Part shown: positions 1 through 18,820 of the stretch, one piece after another
How positions within the stretch are numbered: the stretch's first letter is position 1
Layout of the letters: each line of letters begins with the position of its first letter
NCBI RefSeq assembly: GCF_021917145.1
Contig: NC_061074.1
Coordinates: 10,387,186 to 10,451,185 of the forward strand
DNA from: Hypomesus transpacificus
Lineage: Eukaryota; Chordata; Actinopteri; Osmeriformes; Osmeridae
Reading direction: 5' to 3'
DNA length: 64,000 nucleotides
The notes under the pieces: generated by a model
Databases searched by the model: none
Told to the model about the DNA's origin: nothing
The model's input: the letters and a program-made list of their open reading frames with translations, nothing else
Position numbers and translations under genes: made by a program

Positions 1-2058
1 CTTCAGCCTTTACCACAACATGGCCAAGGAGAAAGTCATGGAGAACATTCTCATCTCACCAGTGGTGGCGGCGTCCTCCTTGGGCATGGTGGCTCTCGGA
101 GGCAAGTCCTCTACCGCATCCCAGGCCAAGACTGTCCTAAGCGCAGACTCCATCAACGATGAGAGTCTTCACTCTGGCCTGTCGGAGCTGCTGACCGAGG
201 TTAGCGACGCCAAGATGCGCAACATAACCTGGAAGATCAACAACCGCATTTACGGCCCCAGCTCGGTGTCCTTTGATGACGACTTTGTGAAGAACAGCAA
301 GAAGTACTACAACTATGACCACTCAAAGATCAATCTCCGGGACAAGAGGAGTGCAGTAAACTCCATCAATGAGTGGGCAGCAAAGTCGACGAACGGCAAG
401 CTACCGGAGATCACCAAAGAAGTGAAGAACACAGATGGAGCCACGATCGTTAATGCTATGTTCTTTAAGCGTATGTAGAGTTCAGTACTCGCAAGACATT
501 ATTTGTCAACAACTTGTCATGTTTTGTGTTGAGAGTAGAGGTAGTTAGTTACCAGTGTTGTCTGAACGCGTTTATTGAACGAAAATTCATGAACTGAACT
601 TGAAAGAACGTGAACTGAACGTACTGTATTACTGCCTGATGGACGATACTGTGAATGCGTTCATTCTGGTCTCTGTGAACGGCATGTTCACTCTTTTTAT
701 ATAAGGTGCCAGATTACTAGACTTCCAGGCGAAAAACACACCGTTAACAGTCCTGTATCCAGGGTTCCTGTATCTCGAGTGTGAGAGCGCCGAAGTTGCG
801 TAGAGGCCGAGAGCAGTATTGCAGACAGGTAGATTTTAATCTGGCAACGGCAGCCACCAGTGTTGCACCGCCGCACCGGCTGTGGTTCTATATGGACTGT
901 GGAAATAATAATAACAAATTATAGCTCGCAACATATTGGAAACAAATTACTGAACTAGTCTTTTTAACTCAATTTTTTGGAGCTGTGAACTTAGTTCAGC
1001 ATTTTATTATGGACAATGAACTGAACTAGTTCATTTTCAAATTTGTGAACTATGAACTGAACTAGTTTGTGTATAAAGTGAACTTTCCCGACACTGTTAG
1101 TTACTAGGTGGTAAATGGTATGGAAGGTCTGGTGTGTTCAGGAAGTGAACACATTACTGTTCTGTCTCTACAGCTCACTGGGAAGAGATGTTCCATCACA
1201 AGATGGTGGACAACCGTGGCTTCCTGGTGACTCGCTCCTTCACAGTCTCCATTCCCATGATGCACCGCACCGGTAGGCTCTTTTTACAAATTCATCAAAC
1301 CTAGCCAAATGCAAGCTTATCTAATCGTCGGGTGATCTTTTTTGCTCTTGACAGGTTTGTATAAATTCTATGACGACACTGTGAACAGGCTGTATGTACT
1401 GAACATGCCCCTGGGCCAGAAGCAGTCTAGCATGGTGCTCATCATGCCCTATCACCTGGAGCCCCTGGAGAGACTGGAGAAGCTACTGAGCAAGCAGCAG
1501 GTGGAGACCTGGATGAGCAAGATGGAGGAGAGGGCAGTGGCTGTCTCCTTGCCCAAAGTCAGTGTGGACGTTAGCCATAACCTTCAGGTAAGACACCAGT
1601 CAGATCAAAGCTGTAGGTTTTGATACTGAACATTGTCACTGATAGACTGAATGGCACGAAGACTTCCACCAGTAGTGCCGCGCTAATAGCGTTTCTCTGA
1701 GCCCGGTCACCAGTAGACATTACGATACATTTGAAGAGATTCTTCTACTTTCTAGAAACACCTTGGTGAGCTTGGTCTGACGGAAGCTGTGGACAAGGCC
1801 AAAGCCGATTTGTCCAACATTTCTGGAAAGAAAGACCTCTATCTCTCCAATGTGTTCCATGCCTCTGCCCTGGAGCTGGACACGGAGGGAAACCCCTTTG
1901 ACACCAAAATCTTTGGCTCTGAAAAGCTGAGGAACCCTAAGCTGTTTTATGCCGACCACCCATTTATCTTCCTGGTGAAGGACAACAAGACTAACTCCAT
2001 CCTCTACATTGGCAGACTGGTGCGGCCCAAAGGCGACAAGATGCGGGACGAGCTTTAA
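1..2058 (+). CDS. serpinh1: Serpin H1 / HSP47 collagen chaperone, 5' truncated by window edge
   Basis: Encodes the C-terminal four exons of the ER-resident, non-inhibitory serpin that binds procollagen triple helices. Exons are 1-470 (starts upstream of the window; the frame is already open at base 2, reading [11 protein letters not shown]), 1174-1272, 1355-1587 and 1756-2058; all phases join. The protein ends [11 protein letters not shown], and RDEL is the ER retrieval signal typical of HSP47. The serpin shutter/breach region ([20 protein letters not shown]) is intact. The signal peptide and roughly the first 60 residues lie outside the window, so the ATG at 20 is internal. The first intron here carries a hAT element at 553-1096. 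A polyadenylation signal AATAAA lies at 2672-2677. Teleosts usually keep two copies (serpinh1a/b); I cannot tell which this is. Confidence 0.96.
545..1104. mobile_element. Non-autonomous hAT-type transposon in serpinh1 intron
   Basis: An element of 544 bp (553-1096) starts CAGTGTTGTCTG and ends CCCGACACTG, giving short imperfect terminal inverted repeats of the hAT form CAGTGTYG. It is flanked by a perfect 8-bp duplication TTAGTTAC at 545-552 and 1097-1104. The termini and the duplication length are both diagnostic of hAT elements. The interior has no open frame and is full of repeated GAACTGAAC and GAACTAGTT words in both halves, which makes it partly self-complementary. Confidence 0.9.
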
Positions 2059-4604
2059 GTAATGTAATTCTTTGCAGTGGTTAGTTCTTGATGTTACAGT
2101 TTTCAAACGTGTCAGGAAAGAGTGTGTGTGTATTAAGGTGTGACAATGACTATTACTTCAGTAGCACAGAAACATTCTAATAGGTAATTTTGGAATTGAA
2201 TATCATTGTCTACTGTTAGGGAACAGGTGTATTTAAGTTTGAATGAAATGCTTTTTTGATCTAACAAATACCCCAATATCAAGAAAATTGCCACTGAATC
2301 TGCAGTATTTATGGCAAAACAAACAACATGCTTATAACTAAGAATGGTCTCGAGTTAAGCATTTCATTTTTGTTTATGCATTTTATTTGTTTTAGATTTG
2401 TTTTTTGGCTAGTGCATGTGTGCATAGATAATATTTAAATGTTTGAAGAAAATAACATTTCTGCACAAAATGGTGTTCTTTTTCAGGCTTCCACTGTTTT
2501 TGCATCTCACATGCACTGAAATATTTCTCTGTTTCAGTCAAGCATGTCAATGAAAGTTTGACAAAGTTATGTTGCTCAATTTGCCAACAATTCTGTGAAA
2601 CCTTTTTTAACTATTTTGTATCTGTATTTGCCACAAATCTGTTAAGCAAAATTATATGTTTCCCTTTTTTCAATAAAAAGAAACAACTTTGTAATTTGGC
2701 TGTTAGGCCATGTCCTAGATGTACAAGGATTACTTTTTTCTCAGTCTTATTCTATACCATGGGGAGCTCAATGAGGCCCATGACAACAATCTTTCCATTT
2801 GACTTGAGGGGAAGTATTTCACGTCTGGACTGGAATGTGATGATTAGACCAAGGGCTTTTGTCTCACGCCAATCATGTCACATCCCCTAACTGTAACTTT
2901 GCAGTTGGTTCACCCCAGTGCTTGGATGCCCAAGAAACTTTCCCTTGTGCTTGGATATCCTACTTAAATAGTGTGCTAACTGTGATGTTGGAATCTGGAG
3001 CACAGGTTTCACATGGTGAGGCAGGGCTAAGGGATCATTCTTAACTGACTCCAAAAGACACACGTTGAAGCACAGCACCTTTTGACACAGTCTGGAAAAA
3101 TAAAGGGCAGAAGGGGATCGTTGGCGCCTTCCACTGGCAGAGTAGGATAATCAAATGGGAATGTAGTTCGTATTCCAGGTATTCAATTAAAACAATTAGT
3201 TCTCTTTAGTTGCAGTAATTTGTGCTCCACAAAAAGGACAAGGACAGTATTACAAATCCATGATTTATTTAATTAAATATGCCATATTTACATTGTATTT
3301 TATAAACATCCAAGACAAATAAGAACATATAATTAATCTGGACAATGTTTTACAGTATGTACAGTAAAGTCCTTACAGTCTATCTAGATCTGTATGAAAT
3401 ATATACAAACATCAAATAATGTGCTTGAATTTACATGAGAGAGTTATTTCTCCAATTATCCACAAATATATACTGAGCAGTATTATTGCTTGAATTGTTT
3501 TGTTCTTAAATCTATTTCTTGCTCTGATAATATTTTCTATCGTAGCATATTATTAAGGTAGGCCTAGTCTTTCAAAGACAGATGAAGTTCGTTCAGTTCT
3601 CTTGCACAAGCAATGTCTCAAATCTGACAAGAGGTGGAGCTCTTGTCAATGAAGGCAGCAACAAGGAGCGGCGACAATGCTGGGTCACACGCTGCCCTTC
3701 CTGTGTACCTGCCATTGCCATTAGTCAAAGTAGGCATTGACAGGTCCTTCACTATATCCGCAATATTTACAGTAACATGATCCTGGCGTCAATGAATGAT
3801 GTGTCATAACATCTTTTTTAAATGAAGGTTTAGAATGCATTCACACAGCTTACAGAAACATTTAAACAAACTATCATGATACATGCCATTTTAACACAAT
3901 AACATTACATGTAGGAACGCACTGTTCAGAGGAAACAAACTGCTTCTTACCCTTGTGTTTTCAGGAGTATTGTTAATTAAGCAGGTGTTATTCTGACAAG
4001 GTCATACTCAATTTTGAAGTGCTACCCTTAAATAAATCTATTTACCCTTATATATTGTAACCACATCTAGCAGGGAACCAAACAGGGACTGATTGTAACA
4101 ATTCTATTGTAAAAATAAAGCTATGGTACAGGAGGTGAATCGTCGGGAGGGGTGGGGGGGGTGGGGGGGGCTCCCGTTGCGAGGCCACTTAGTGGCCAAT
4201 GATGGCAGAGAGGAGCATTCACTGTTAAGAAGATAGACACGTTCCCCTGTTGCGCACCAGTAATACAGCAACTTTCATTTCATTAGTACTCTCCCTTTCT
4301 GCTACGCTGGACACAAGCAGATTAGCCAGAGAACAGGCAATCCTATTAAAGGAGTCCCATGTAAGCTGAGGTGAGCAGACTGGCCCATGCCCTCTGTTCT
4401 TCCTTCCTGTCAGTCGGCCCTCATCCCTCCTTCTGCCTAACGATGTGTCCTCTTCTTCTTTTTAATTTGACTCCCTCTCTTCTCTATCTATCTTTCACTC
4501 TCAGACTCTTCTTCTTCCACTCAGATTTTAGGCTTGTCCACTTCCCTGTTGGCCTTTCGAAATATGGACTTGATCTCTTCTGTCACCATCGCTTGCCAGT
4601 TGTC
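2059..4604. other. Intergenic: serpinh1 3' UTR and downstream noncoding DNA of the cyclase
   Basis: The serpinh1 3' UTR probably runs to the AATAAA at 2672. The remainder is AT-rich with no convincing exon on either strand. It includes a G-run tract near 4148-4170. The right side is probably the long 3' UTR of the minus-strand cyclase gene, since a spliced last exon starts at 4605 and reads leftwards. Confidence 0.5.
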
Positions 4605-4605
4605 C
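4510..4605 (-). other. Probable spliced terminal exon (3' UTR) of the cyclase gene
   Basis: The stop codon lies in the 5016 exon, eight bases before a good donor (GAG|gtagcc, exon end 4924). A strong acceptor (T-rich tract then AAG) precedes 4605. Mammalian GUCY2D and GUCY2F also have a mostly noncoding last exon. Read in the phase set by this junction, the new exon stays open for 27 codons before TGA, which is described as a separate finding. The leftward limit is unknown; 4510 only marks about where that open frame ends. Confidence 0.5.
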
Positions 4606-4931
4606 CTTAAAAAAATACAAGTATCAATATTAAACACCACGTTACACTGAGAAGAAGAAGACAACAACAAACTCTAAGAAAACAAAGTATATGTCAAACA
4701 AGAATGCCAAAGAGTGTTGGGAAGACAAAGCAAAACAAAGCGCCACCCAAGAAAGGACATTTATATATTTTTTCAAAAGTTTATAGAGGACAAGGATAGA
4801 GAAGACTCCGATGTTCCCTCAGATTCACGTACACAAAGCCACAAAACAACATCAAGCCAAAGTTGCAACCACATGGTGACAAGCTTTCCATTACAACACC
4901 ACATATGTCACACGGGTGGCTACCTCCTCAA

Positions 4932-13122
<8,191 letters not shown>

Positions 13123-14881
13123 TGTTTTTCAAAAATATCCTTATTGGGGAATTTGGAGGTTACATCAAAGCATCATCAATCAATCTGAAGACGCCTGCAA
13201 AGTAAGCCTGCAAAAAAGTAAAATGTAATAGTTTGAGATTGTTTGATAACAAACTTTTTGCAATAAAAGAAGTAGGCTACTCATCAATGGGTGAATAAGA
13301 ACCAGTCATAACTTACCATAGCGTTTCAGGGCCTGCAGGACATGTAAGTGGTCCAATACGGCAAAACCTCATGTATTTCCAGTAGTTCTTGATCACCTAA
13401 TCTTTCCTGTCATCTTTATAGTCGAACTGTGAGTTCTTGTGAAATTTCACAGCCGATGAAAAGACACAACATATTCCTGTTGTGTAAAGGGCGAGGCTGG
13501 ATCTCCGATCTGTCTGTCTCGAAGGGAAACCGTTTCAGCACCCTGGAGAGCTACTTAGACCCTGCTGTTCGCACCTCTTGAGGGGTTTACAAACTCACAC
13601 CACGCACGTACATTACAAATGCAGGTAACATGTCTAACATGTCTCAAATTTTAAAAGTTGCTTTAATTTTATCAAAGTAGTCTAGCGTTACTAAAACAGT
13701 TTAGCATTATGTACCTTCGTCTTCTCATTATCTTGGAGCAAATCATCTTCCTGAGCCTCAACGGATCAAAAAAAGAGTTTCACTTATTAAAAAAGGCAGG
13801 AACATTTCCCATAAAGCTGTCGGATTTCTTCGGAATTAATAAATTATTCTACAAAATACAAAGACAATATCTATTATGCCAGGTCAGGATCACCTACGCC
13901 CATTCAATCAAAGTCCGTTCAAAGTGACCCGTGGGTAAAACGTAGGCGTTACACCCGGCCCTAATCCATATTCAGTTAGGCATGATATAAGAGGATTGTA
14001 AACGTGGATTGGAGGGACTCATAAAGCCTTGTCAAGCAAGATATCTGTATGACTTTGTCTCCATATTTTGGTAAAACACTCCACACAAATACATGATATA
14101 AAAGTATAAAATGCATTCTATACCACCTTAAAAGCTGCAATTAATCTTCTATTGTGGCCTCAACACATTTCAGGCAACATAAAGTTGAAAGTTGACTAAA
14201 GTCAGAATAGGCTTTTTGTTATGGAGACAACTTGTTGCGTGGACACAACTTAAGCGCCATAATTGGCCTAATGTGTTGGTGAGACAACATAGGCCCAGTT
14301 CAATTGAATTTGCACCGAAGTGGAGAGGGAGTAATTAGAGATAACGAAGAGTTCTCCCCCGCAGGCGTCCCCAGAGCTATCTAGCATTGTGCCTGCGTCA
14401 GTCCTTACATCTCTACTGAGACTCCCTCTGTTAGGTATTCAAAGTGACAGAAAGACAAACAGCTGGTTTGTACAGGACACTTTGTGACCTAATAATTTGG
14501 GCTGAACCACGGTTGGCAAATAAGGCATAAGGAGATAAATATTATATTAGATTGTTGGACCTGTGACTGTTCAGTATAACAGTAAGCCTATACTTAGGGT
14601 TAATGACCATAAACTATAAATGCACAGAACGAATAACAGGTGCTAGCCATGTGGAAAGCCAGATACCTTATTTCAGGTACCAAATACCATATAACTACAG
14701 CTGTGAATGTATATGTAATATTACATACTGTACAAGCAATTACAATGATTTCTCTTTTCCCCAGATCATCAGAAGTTTATTTAGGCCATGTGCACCATAG
14801 AGAGAAAGAAAGAGAAAGAAAGAGAGAGGCAGGGAGAGGGGCTGACAGACTGAGATGAAGAGAGAGAGAATGAGAAAGGCT

Positions 14882-14888
<7 letters not shown>

Positions 14889-14976
<88 letters not shown>

Positions 14977-14977
14977 A
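14889..14977. repeat. (GA)n microsatellite
   Basis: A nearly pure GA run of about 85 bp lies inside a longer purine-rich stretch (about 14800-14980). Confidence 0.97.
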
Positions 14978-15926
14978 AGGTATGCTCCAAGTGAGTGTGG
15001 TGTGTGGTTCAGGTGGTACAGGAGGACGAGGTAAGTGATTCCACCTTTGCTGACCCATATCCATATAAGCTGATGAGCCTCTTAAAAGTAACACCTCTGT
15101 CCTGCAACCTGGTATAGGGGAGAAAATTGCCCGCTCAGCAGAAATGGACACTGTGATGCAGCTGAACACACTTTAAGACTCTGGAAACACTCACGAGGAA
15201 CACAATATTACACTGAAGAAAACCTGTCAATGTGCAAGCAGGTCATTTTCTATCTTGTATCTGCATCTGAGAAAATGCTATTATTATTATAAATGCTATT
15301 ATATACACATGCAAACACAAATGAAATAAATGTGTGGAGCATCCTAGAGCAGTATTGTAATAATATCATATTTGTATAATTGTCTTTTCTTCCTTTAATG
15401 CAGACACGTGAATTGCCTTTTCTATTTTGATGTGCTTTGTTCTGGCGCCACCTTGTGGAGAGGATATCGAACATATATTCGTGTCAACTATAATAGAACA
15501 TTGACTCCATGTTCTGAAGTTCTAGTTCCCCATTGTATCTGATGGATTATTCTTAGTCAGCTTTCTTCCTTGCTTCTCTTTCACAATAAAACAGAGTGAG
15601 CTTCAACCAATGTTTATTGCACTGTACAAAAATCACATGGCATATCGTGAAATTGTTAAATGCTTTGCAGCTTGGCACTTGAAAGGCAAATAGGAATGAA
15701 CTCAAAATAACAATCATAAACAATGCCTGTATTAAAGGAGGGACACTAGGAAATTTTAAGGCAATTGTAAGCCCACACATGTACAATAAGTAACACCAAG
15801 AAAACATCTGTATAAGGGACTAATACATCATTAAGATGAATTGCATGAGGTCAATTGCATGATCCTATAAAGGATTTCTAAAACTGGTACAGTGAATTTG
15901 TATTCATTTGTGTGAAAAAAATATTT

Positions 15927-15929
15927 CTT

Positions 15930-16021
<92 letters not shown>
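15927..16021. repeat. (CT)n followed by (CA)n compound microsatellite
   Basis: A CT run to about 16000 switches directly to a CA run at 16001-16021. Confidence 0.97.
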
Positions 16022-16439
16022 TCGTTCCATAAGTTTGAAAGACACCGTAGGTTATCATAGTGAAACAATGCTCTCATGCAGCAGCTCCAGATGGGAGACA
16101 GAGGCCCCATATTGTCCTGCAACACATGCTGTTTAACATATCCCCCTGTGGCTCTCACCCTCCCTAAGCTTTGTTCCTATATAGGCCTACAGTATCTCTG
16201 TTGACGTAGCCTACACACTGAACTCGACAACTGGCCACTTTGAATGGCCATGGATCCTTGTCCGATTTATAGGCACTAAATAGAAACCAACATAGATGAA
16301 GTTGGACATTTAAAGATGGAATTCAAACTATGGCACTAATATGATACATGGTCCCTTCTGTTTTGATCAAAGTTTAATGGACAGTAGGCTATTTGTTTTT
16401 GTTTTTTTAGTTCGTATCAAAAGCTCTTTTTTGAATTGT

Positions 16440-16867
16440 ATAACGGTTCCACACTTAACTTTTACTTTCCTTTTCACGTTCTGAGCTTATCTGAGACATA
16501 GGACGGCCTCATTATTGTATAACGTTTTTCGTTCCTTATAATTCTGCCATCGGTACCGACGAGGGTGCCGCTAGAGTGCGCATTTGTGCTAAGAGGAGTT
16601 CGTTGCGGCGGAAACCCAGAAAGACTTTATGAGATATGGGTGCAAAGGACTGCGAATCTCTCCTCCTTTAGTCAGCGTTATGGTACGCACCAGACAATGA
16701 TCCACAGACTGCAAGGAGTCAAACATACTTCGCTACATTTCAACATGCCGACGGATCTACACAATTGGATGAGGAGCCGATTTTGTCAAATGTAAAATGC
16801 TTATAAAATAGCCTAAAGTGACTGTCCGGATGGCACTTTAACTCCACATTCTTATTACATGGTCAAG
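16440..16867 (+). other. Candidate noncoding first exon and promoter region for tsku
   Basis: A consensus donor CAAG|gtaagtt lies at 16867/16868. The tsku coding exon begins with an acceptor (CCCTCCCAG|) six bases before its ATG, so at least one upstream noncoding exon must exist. This is the best donor I noticed between the cyclase and tsku, but nothing here proves the junction; the intron would be about 5.6 kb. Confidence 0.25.
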
Positions 16868-17399
16868 GTAAGTTAACCAAAGCGAGGACTCTTCAATTTA
16901 GCAGTTAGGCTACTCAAATGTATTTAGCTACATGCGGATGGAATGGTTTCGAAAATTTCAGAGAGAGATCAGATTTCAGATTACCGTGGCTTGTTTGAAA
17001 CCCGCCTTGTTGGTTTTATTTGTATGCATAAAGCACATGCCACTAATTATTCTAGAAAATATGATGTTTATAACACCTCTTAAGCGGATTTTCTTTGTCC
17101 TAACTTCTGCCGTTTACATGTGAGTGATTGATGCGTGGAGAAATTGACACATGGTCATTGACAGAGGAAATGGGCGGGGGCGTGATCGAAGTGATACAAT
17201 TTCAGCCGAAGCACCTTTTCTGAGTTTTTTGCTCTAGTTAGAAGGCTTGACAATACTGTCCATGGATGGGTGTGATAGATACCTTTCTTCGCGACAAGGG
17301 CCCTGCATGGTCTGCCACGGCTGCAGGAAATTTGATCTGCAGTGGCAGTACCCAAAGTCATATCTACGGTGGCCCTGAAGTGCAAATGACACCCCCTAA

Positions 17400-17655
17400 T
17401 ATGAGTACATCCCCCAAATGAAAATACTCCCCCCCAATACGAGTCAACTCCCCCCAAATCGGATGACTTGTTCACCTCCCCCCAAAAATGAAAATACTCC
17501 CCCCCAATACGAGTCAACTCCCCCCAAATCAGATGACTTGTTCACCTCCCCCCAATACAAAAACGCGCTCCCCCCCCAATACAAGTCAACTCCCCCCAAA
17601 TCGGATGACTTGTTCACCTCCCCCCAATACAAAAACGCGCTCCCCCAAATGGAAA
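17400..17655. repeat. C-rich minisatellite, left arm of foldback element
   Basis: Composite tandem units consist of four sub-blocks: a C-run with AATACGAGTCAACT, a C-run with AAATCGGATGACTTGTTCACCT, a C-run with AAAAATGAAAATACT, and a C-run with AATACAAAAACGCGCT. Copy number is lower than in the right arm. Confidence 0.9.
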
Positions 17656-18462
17656 ACGACATTACATTAACTCAAAAACACATTACATTAACTCTGAACG
17701 GAAAGGGTAGGTACTACACTTTAGCGCTGATTGGATGCAGTAGGCTAACTAACAAGAAATAAGAAATTGATCGACAGAAGTACAAAATGCAATAGCCTGG
17801 CAGAGTTACGTGCACCAGAACATTTGTTTGGCTATCGAAGAATGTAGCAAATAGTAGGCTTCTTAGGCAAAAGTATTTCGAGTTAAATGTAAAAATCGAT
17901 AGCCAAACAACTATCCTGGTCCACGTTACTCTGTCATTGTGGCATTTCATTCTTCTGTAGTGGACTATCAGTTTTTTCTTCTGAAAAGTCCTGATTCCTT
18001 CAACTGCGTTTTTAGCGTGCGCATAGGCTACTTATATTGTGAAACGTTAACAGCAGATCTAAGATTATTTCATAGGAATGACCCTGATTAAAATAAAGAG
18101 TAGTGTAATGACTCTGAATTGTAAACATTAATGTTTCCTCTTTCCTTCAAATCAAAACGATTAATTTCATGATAATGACAGAGTTACGTGGACTAGTTGT
18201 TTGGCTATCGATGTTTACGTTTAACATAGCAATTTATGCTTTTGCATACATAGCCTATGCTACATGCTTCGATACCCAAATAAATGTCCTGGTGCACGTA
18301 ACTCTGTCAGGCTATTGCATTTTGTACTTCTGTCAATCAATTTCTTATTTCTTGTCAGTTAGCCTACTGCATCCAATCAGCGCTAAAGTGTAGTACCTAC
18401 CCTTTCCGTTCAGAGTTAATGTAATGTGTTTTTGAGTTAATGTAATGTCGTTTTCCATTTGG

Positions 18463-18775
18463 GGGAGCGCGTTTTTGTATTGGGGGGAGGTGAACAAGTC
18501 ATCCGATTTGGGGGGAGTTGGCTCGTATTGGGGGGGAGTATTTTCATTTTTGGGGGGAGGTGAACAAGTCATCCGATTTGGGGGGAGTTGACTTGTATTG
18601 GGGGGGGGGAGCGCGTTTTTGTATTGGGGGGAGGTGAACAAGTCATCCGATTTGGGGGGAGTTGGCTCGTATTGGGGGGGAGTATTTTCATTTTTGGGGG
18701 GAGGTGAACAAGTCATCCGATTTGGGGGGAGTTGACTCGTATTGGGGGGGAGTATTTTCATTTGGGGGATGTACT
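18463..18775. repeat. G-rich minisatellite, right arm of foldback element
   Basis: Reverse complement of the left-arm units, with at least one extra composite unit. The top strand holds many runs of six to nine G separated by short spacers, so it has strong G-quadruplex potential. Confidence 0.9.
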
Positions 18776-18820
18776 CATATTAGGGGGTGTCATTTGCACT
18801 TCAGGGCCACCGTACATATC

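Larger units (their letters stand above)
13123..16440. other. Intergenic / upstream region of the cyclase, no gene seen
   Basis: This probably includes the cyclase promoter and any noncoding first exon near 13200-13560. It also holds two long dinucleotide repeats listed separately. No exon-like open frame with recognisable protein similarity was found on either strand. Confidence 0.5.
17359..18820. mobile_element. Foldback DNA transposon with minisatellite arms (IS3EU-like termini)
   Basis: An element of 1450 bp (17365-18814) begins TACGGTGGCCCTGAAG and ends with its reverse complement. It is flanked by a perfect 6-bp duplication CATATC (17359-17364, 18815-18820). The arms stay complementary for about 575-640 bp (to about 17940 on the left, from about 18173 on the right), leaving a loop of about 230 bp. 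Each arm holds tandem units of CCCCCCAATAC/GAGTCAACT/CGGATGACTTGTTCACCT type. There is no transposase frame; long proline-rich frames here are artefacts of the repeats. TAY/RTA ends with a 6-bp duplication fit my recollection of the IS3EU superfamily, which is uncertain. Confidence 0.9.

Noticed and set aside
14777-15169. Serine/leucine-rich frame SLSLSLSL
   Set aside because: Product of the (GA)n repeat; no other evidence of coding.
16565-16795. 76-aa frame starting MPLECAFVLRGV as a gene
   Set aside because: No similarity, no splice support within it; more likely part of a noncoding first exon or promoter.
17418-18761. Long open frames rich in PPNTSQLPPNRMTCSPPP on both strands
   Set aside because: They follow the minisatellite units of the foldback element, occur in several frames and carry no known domain.
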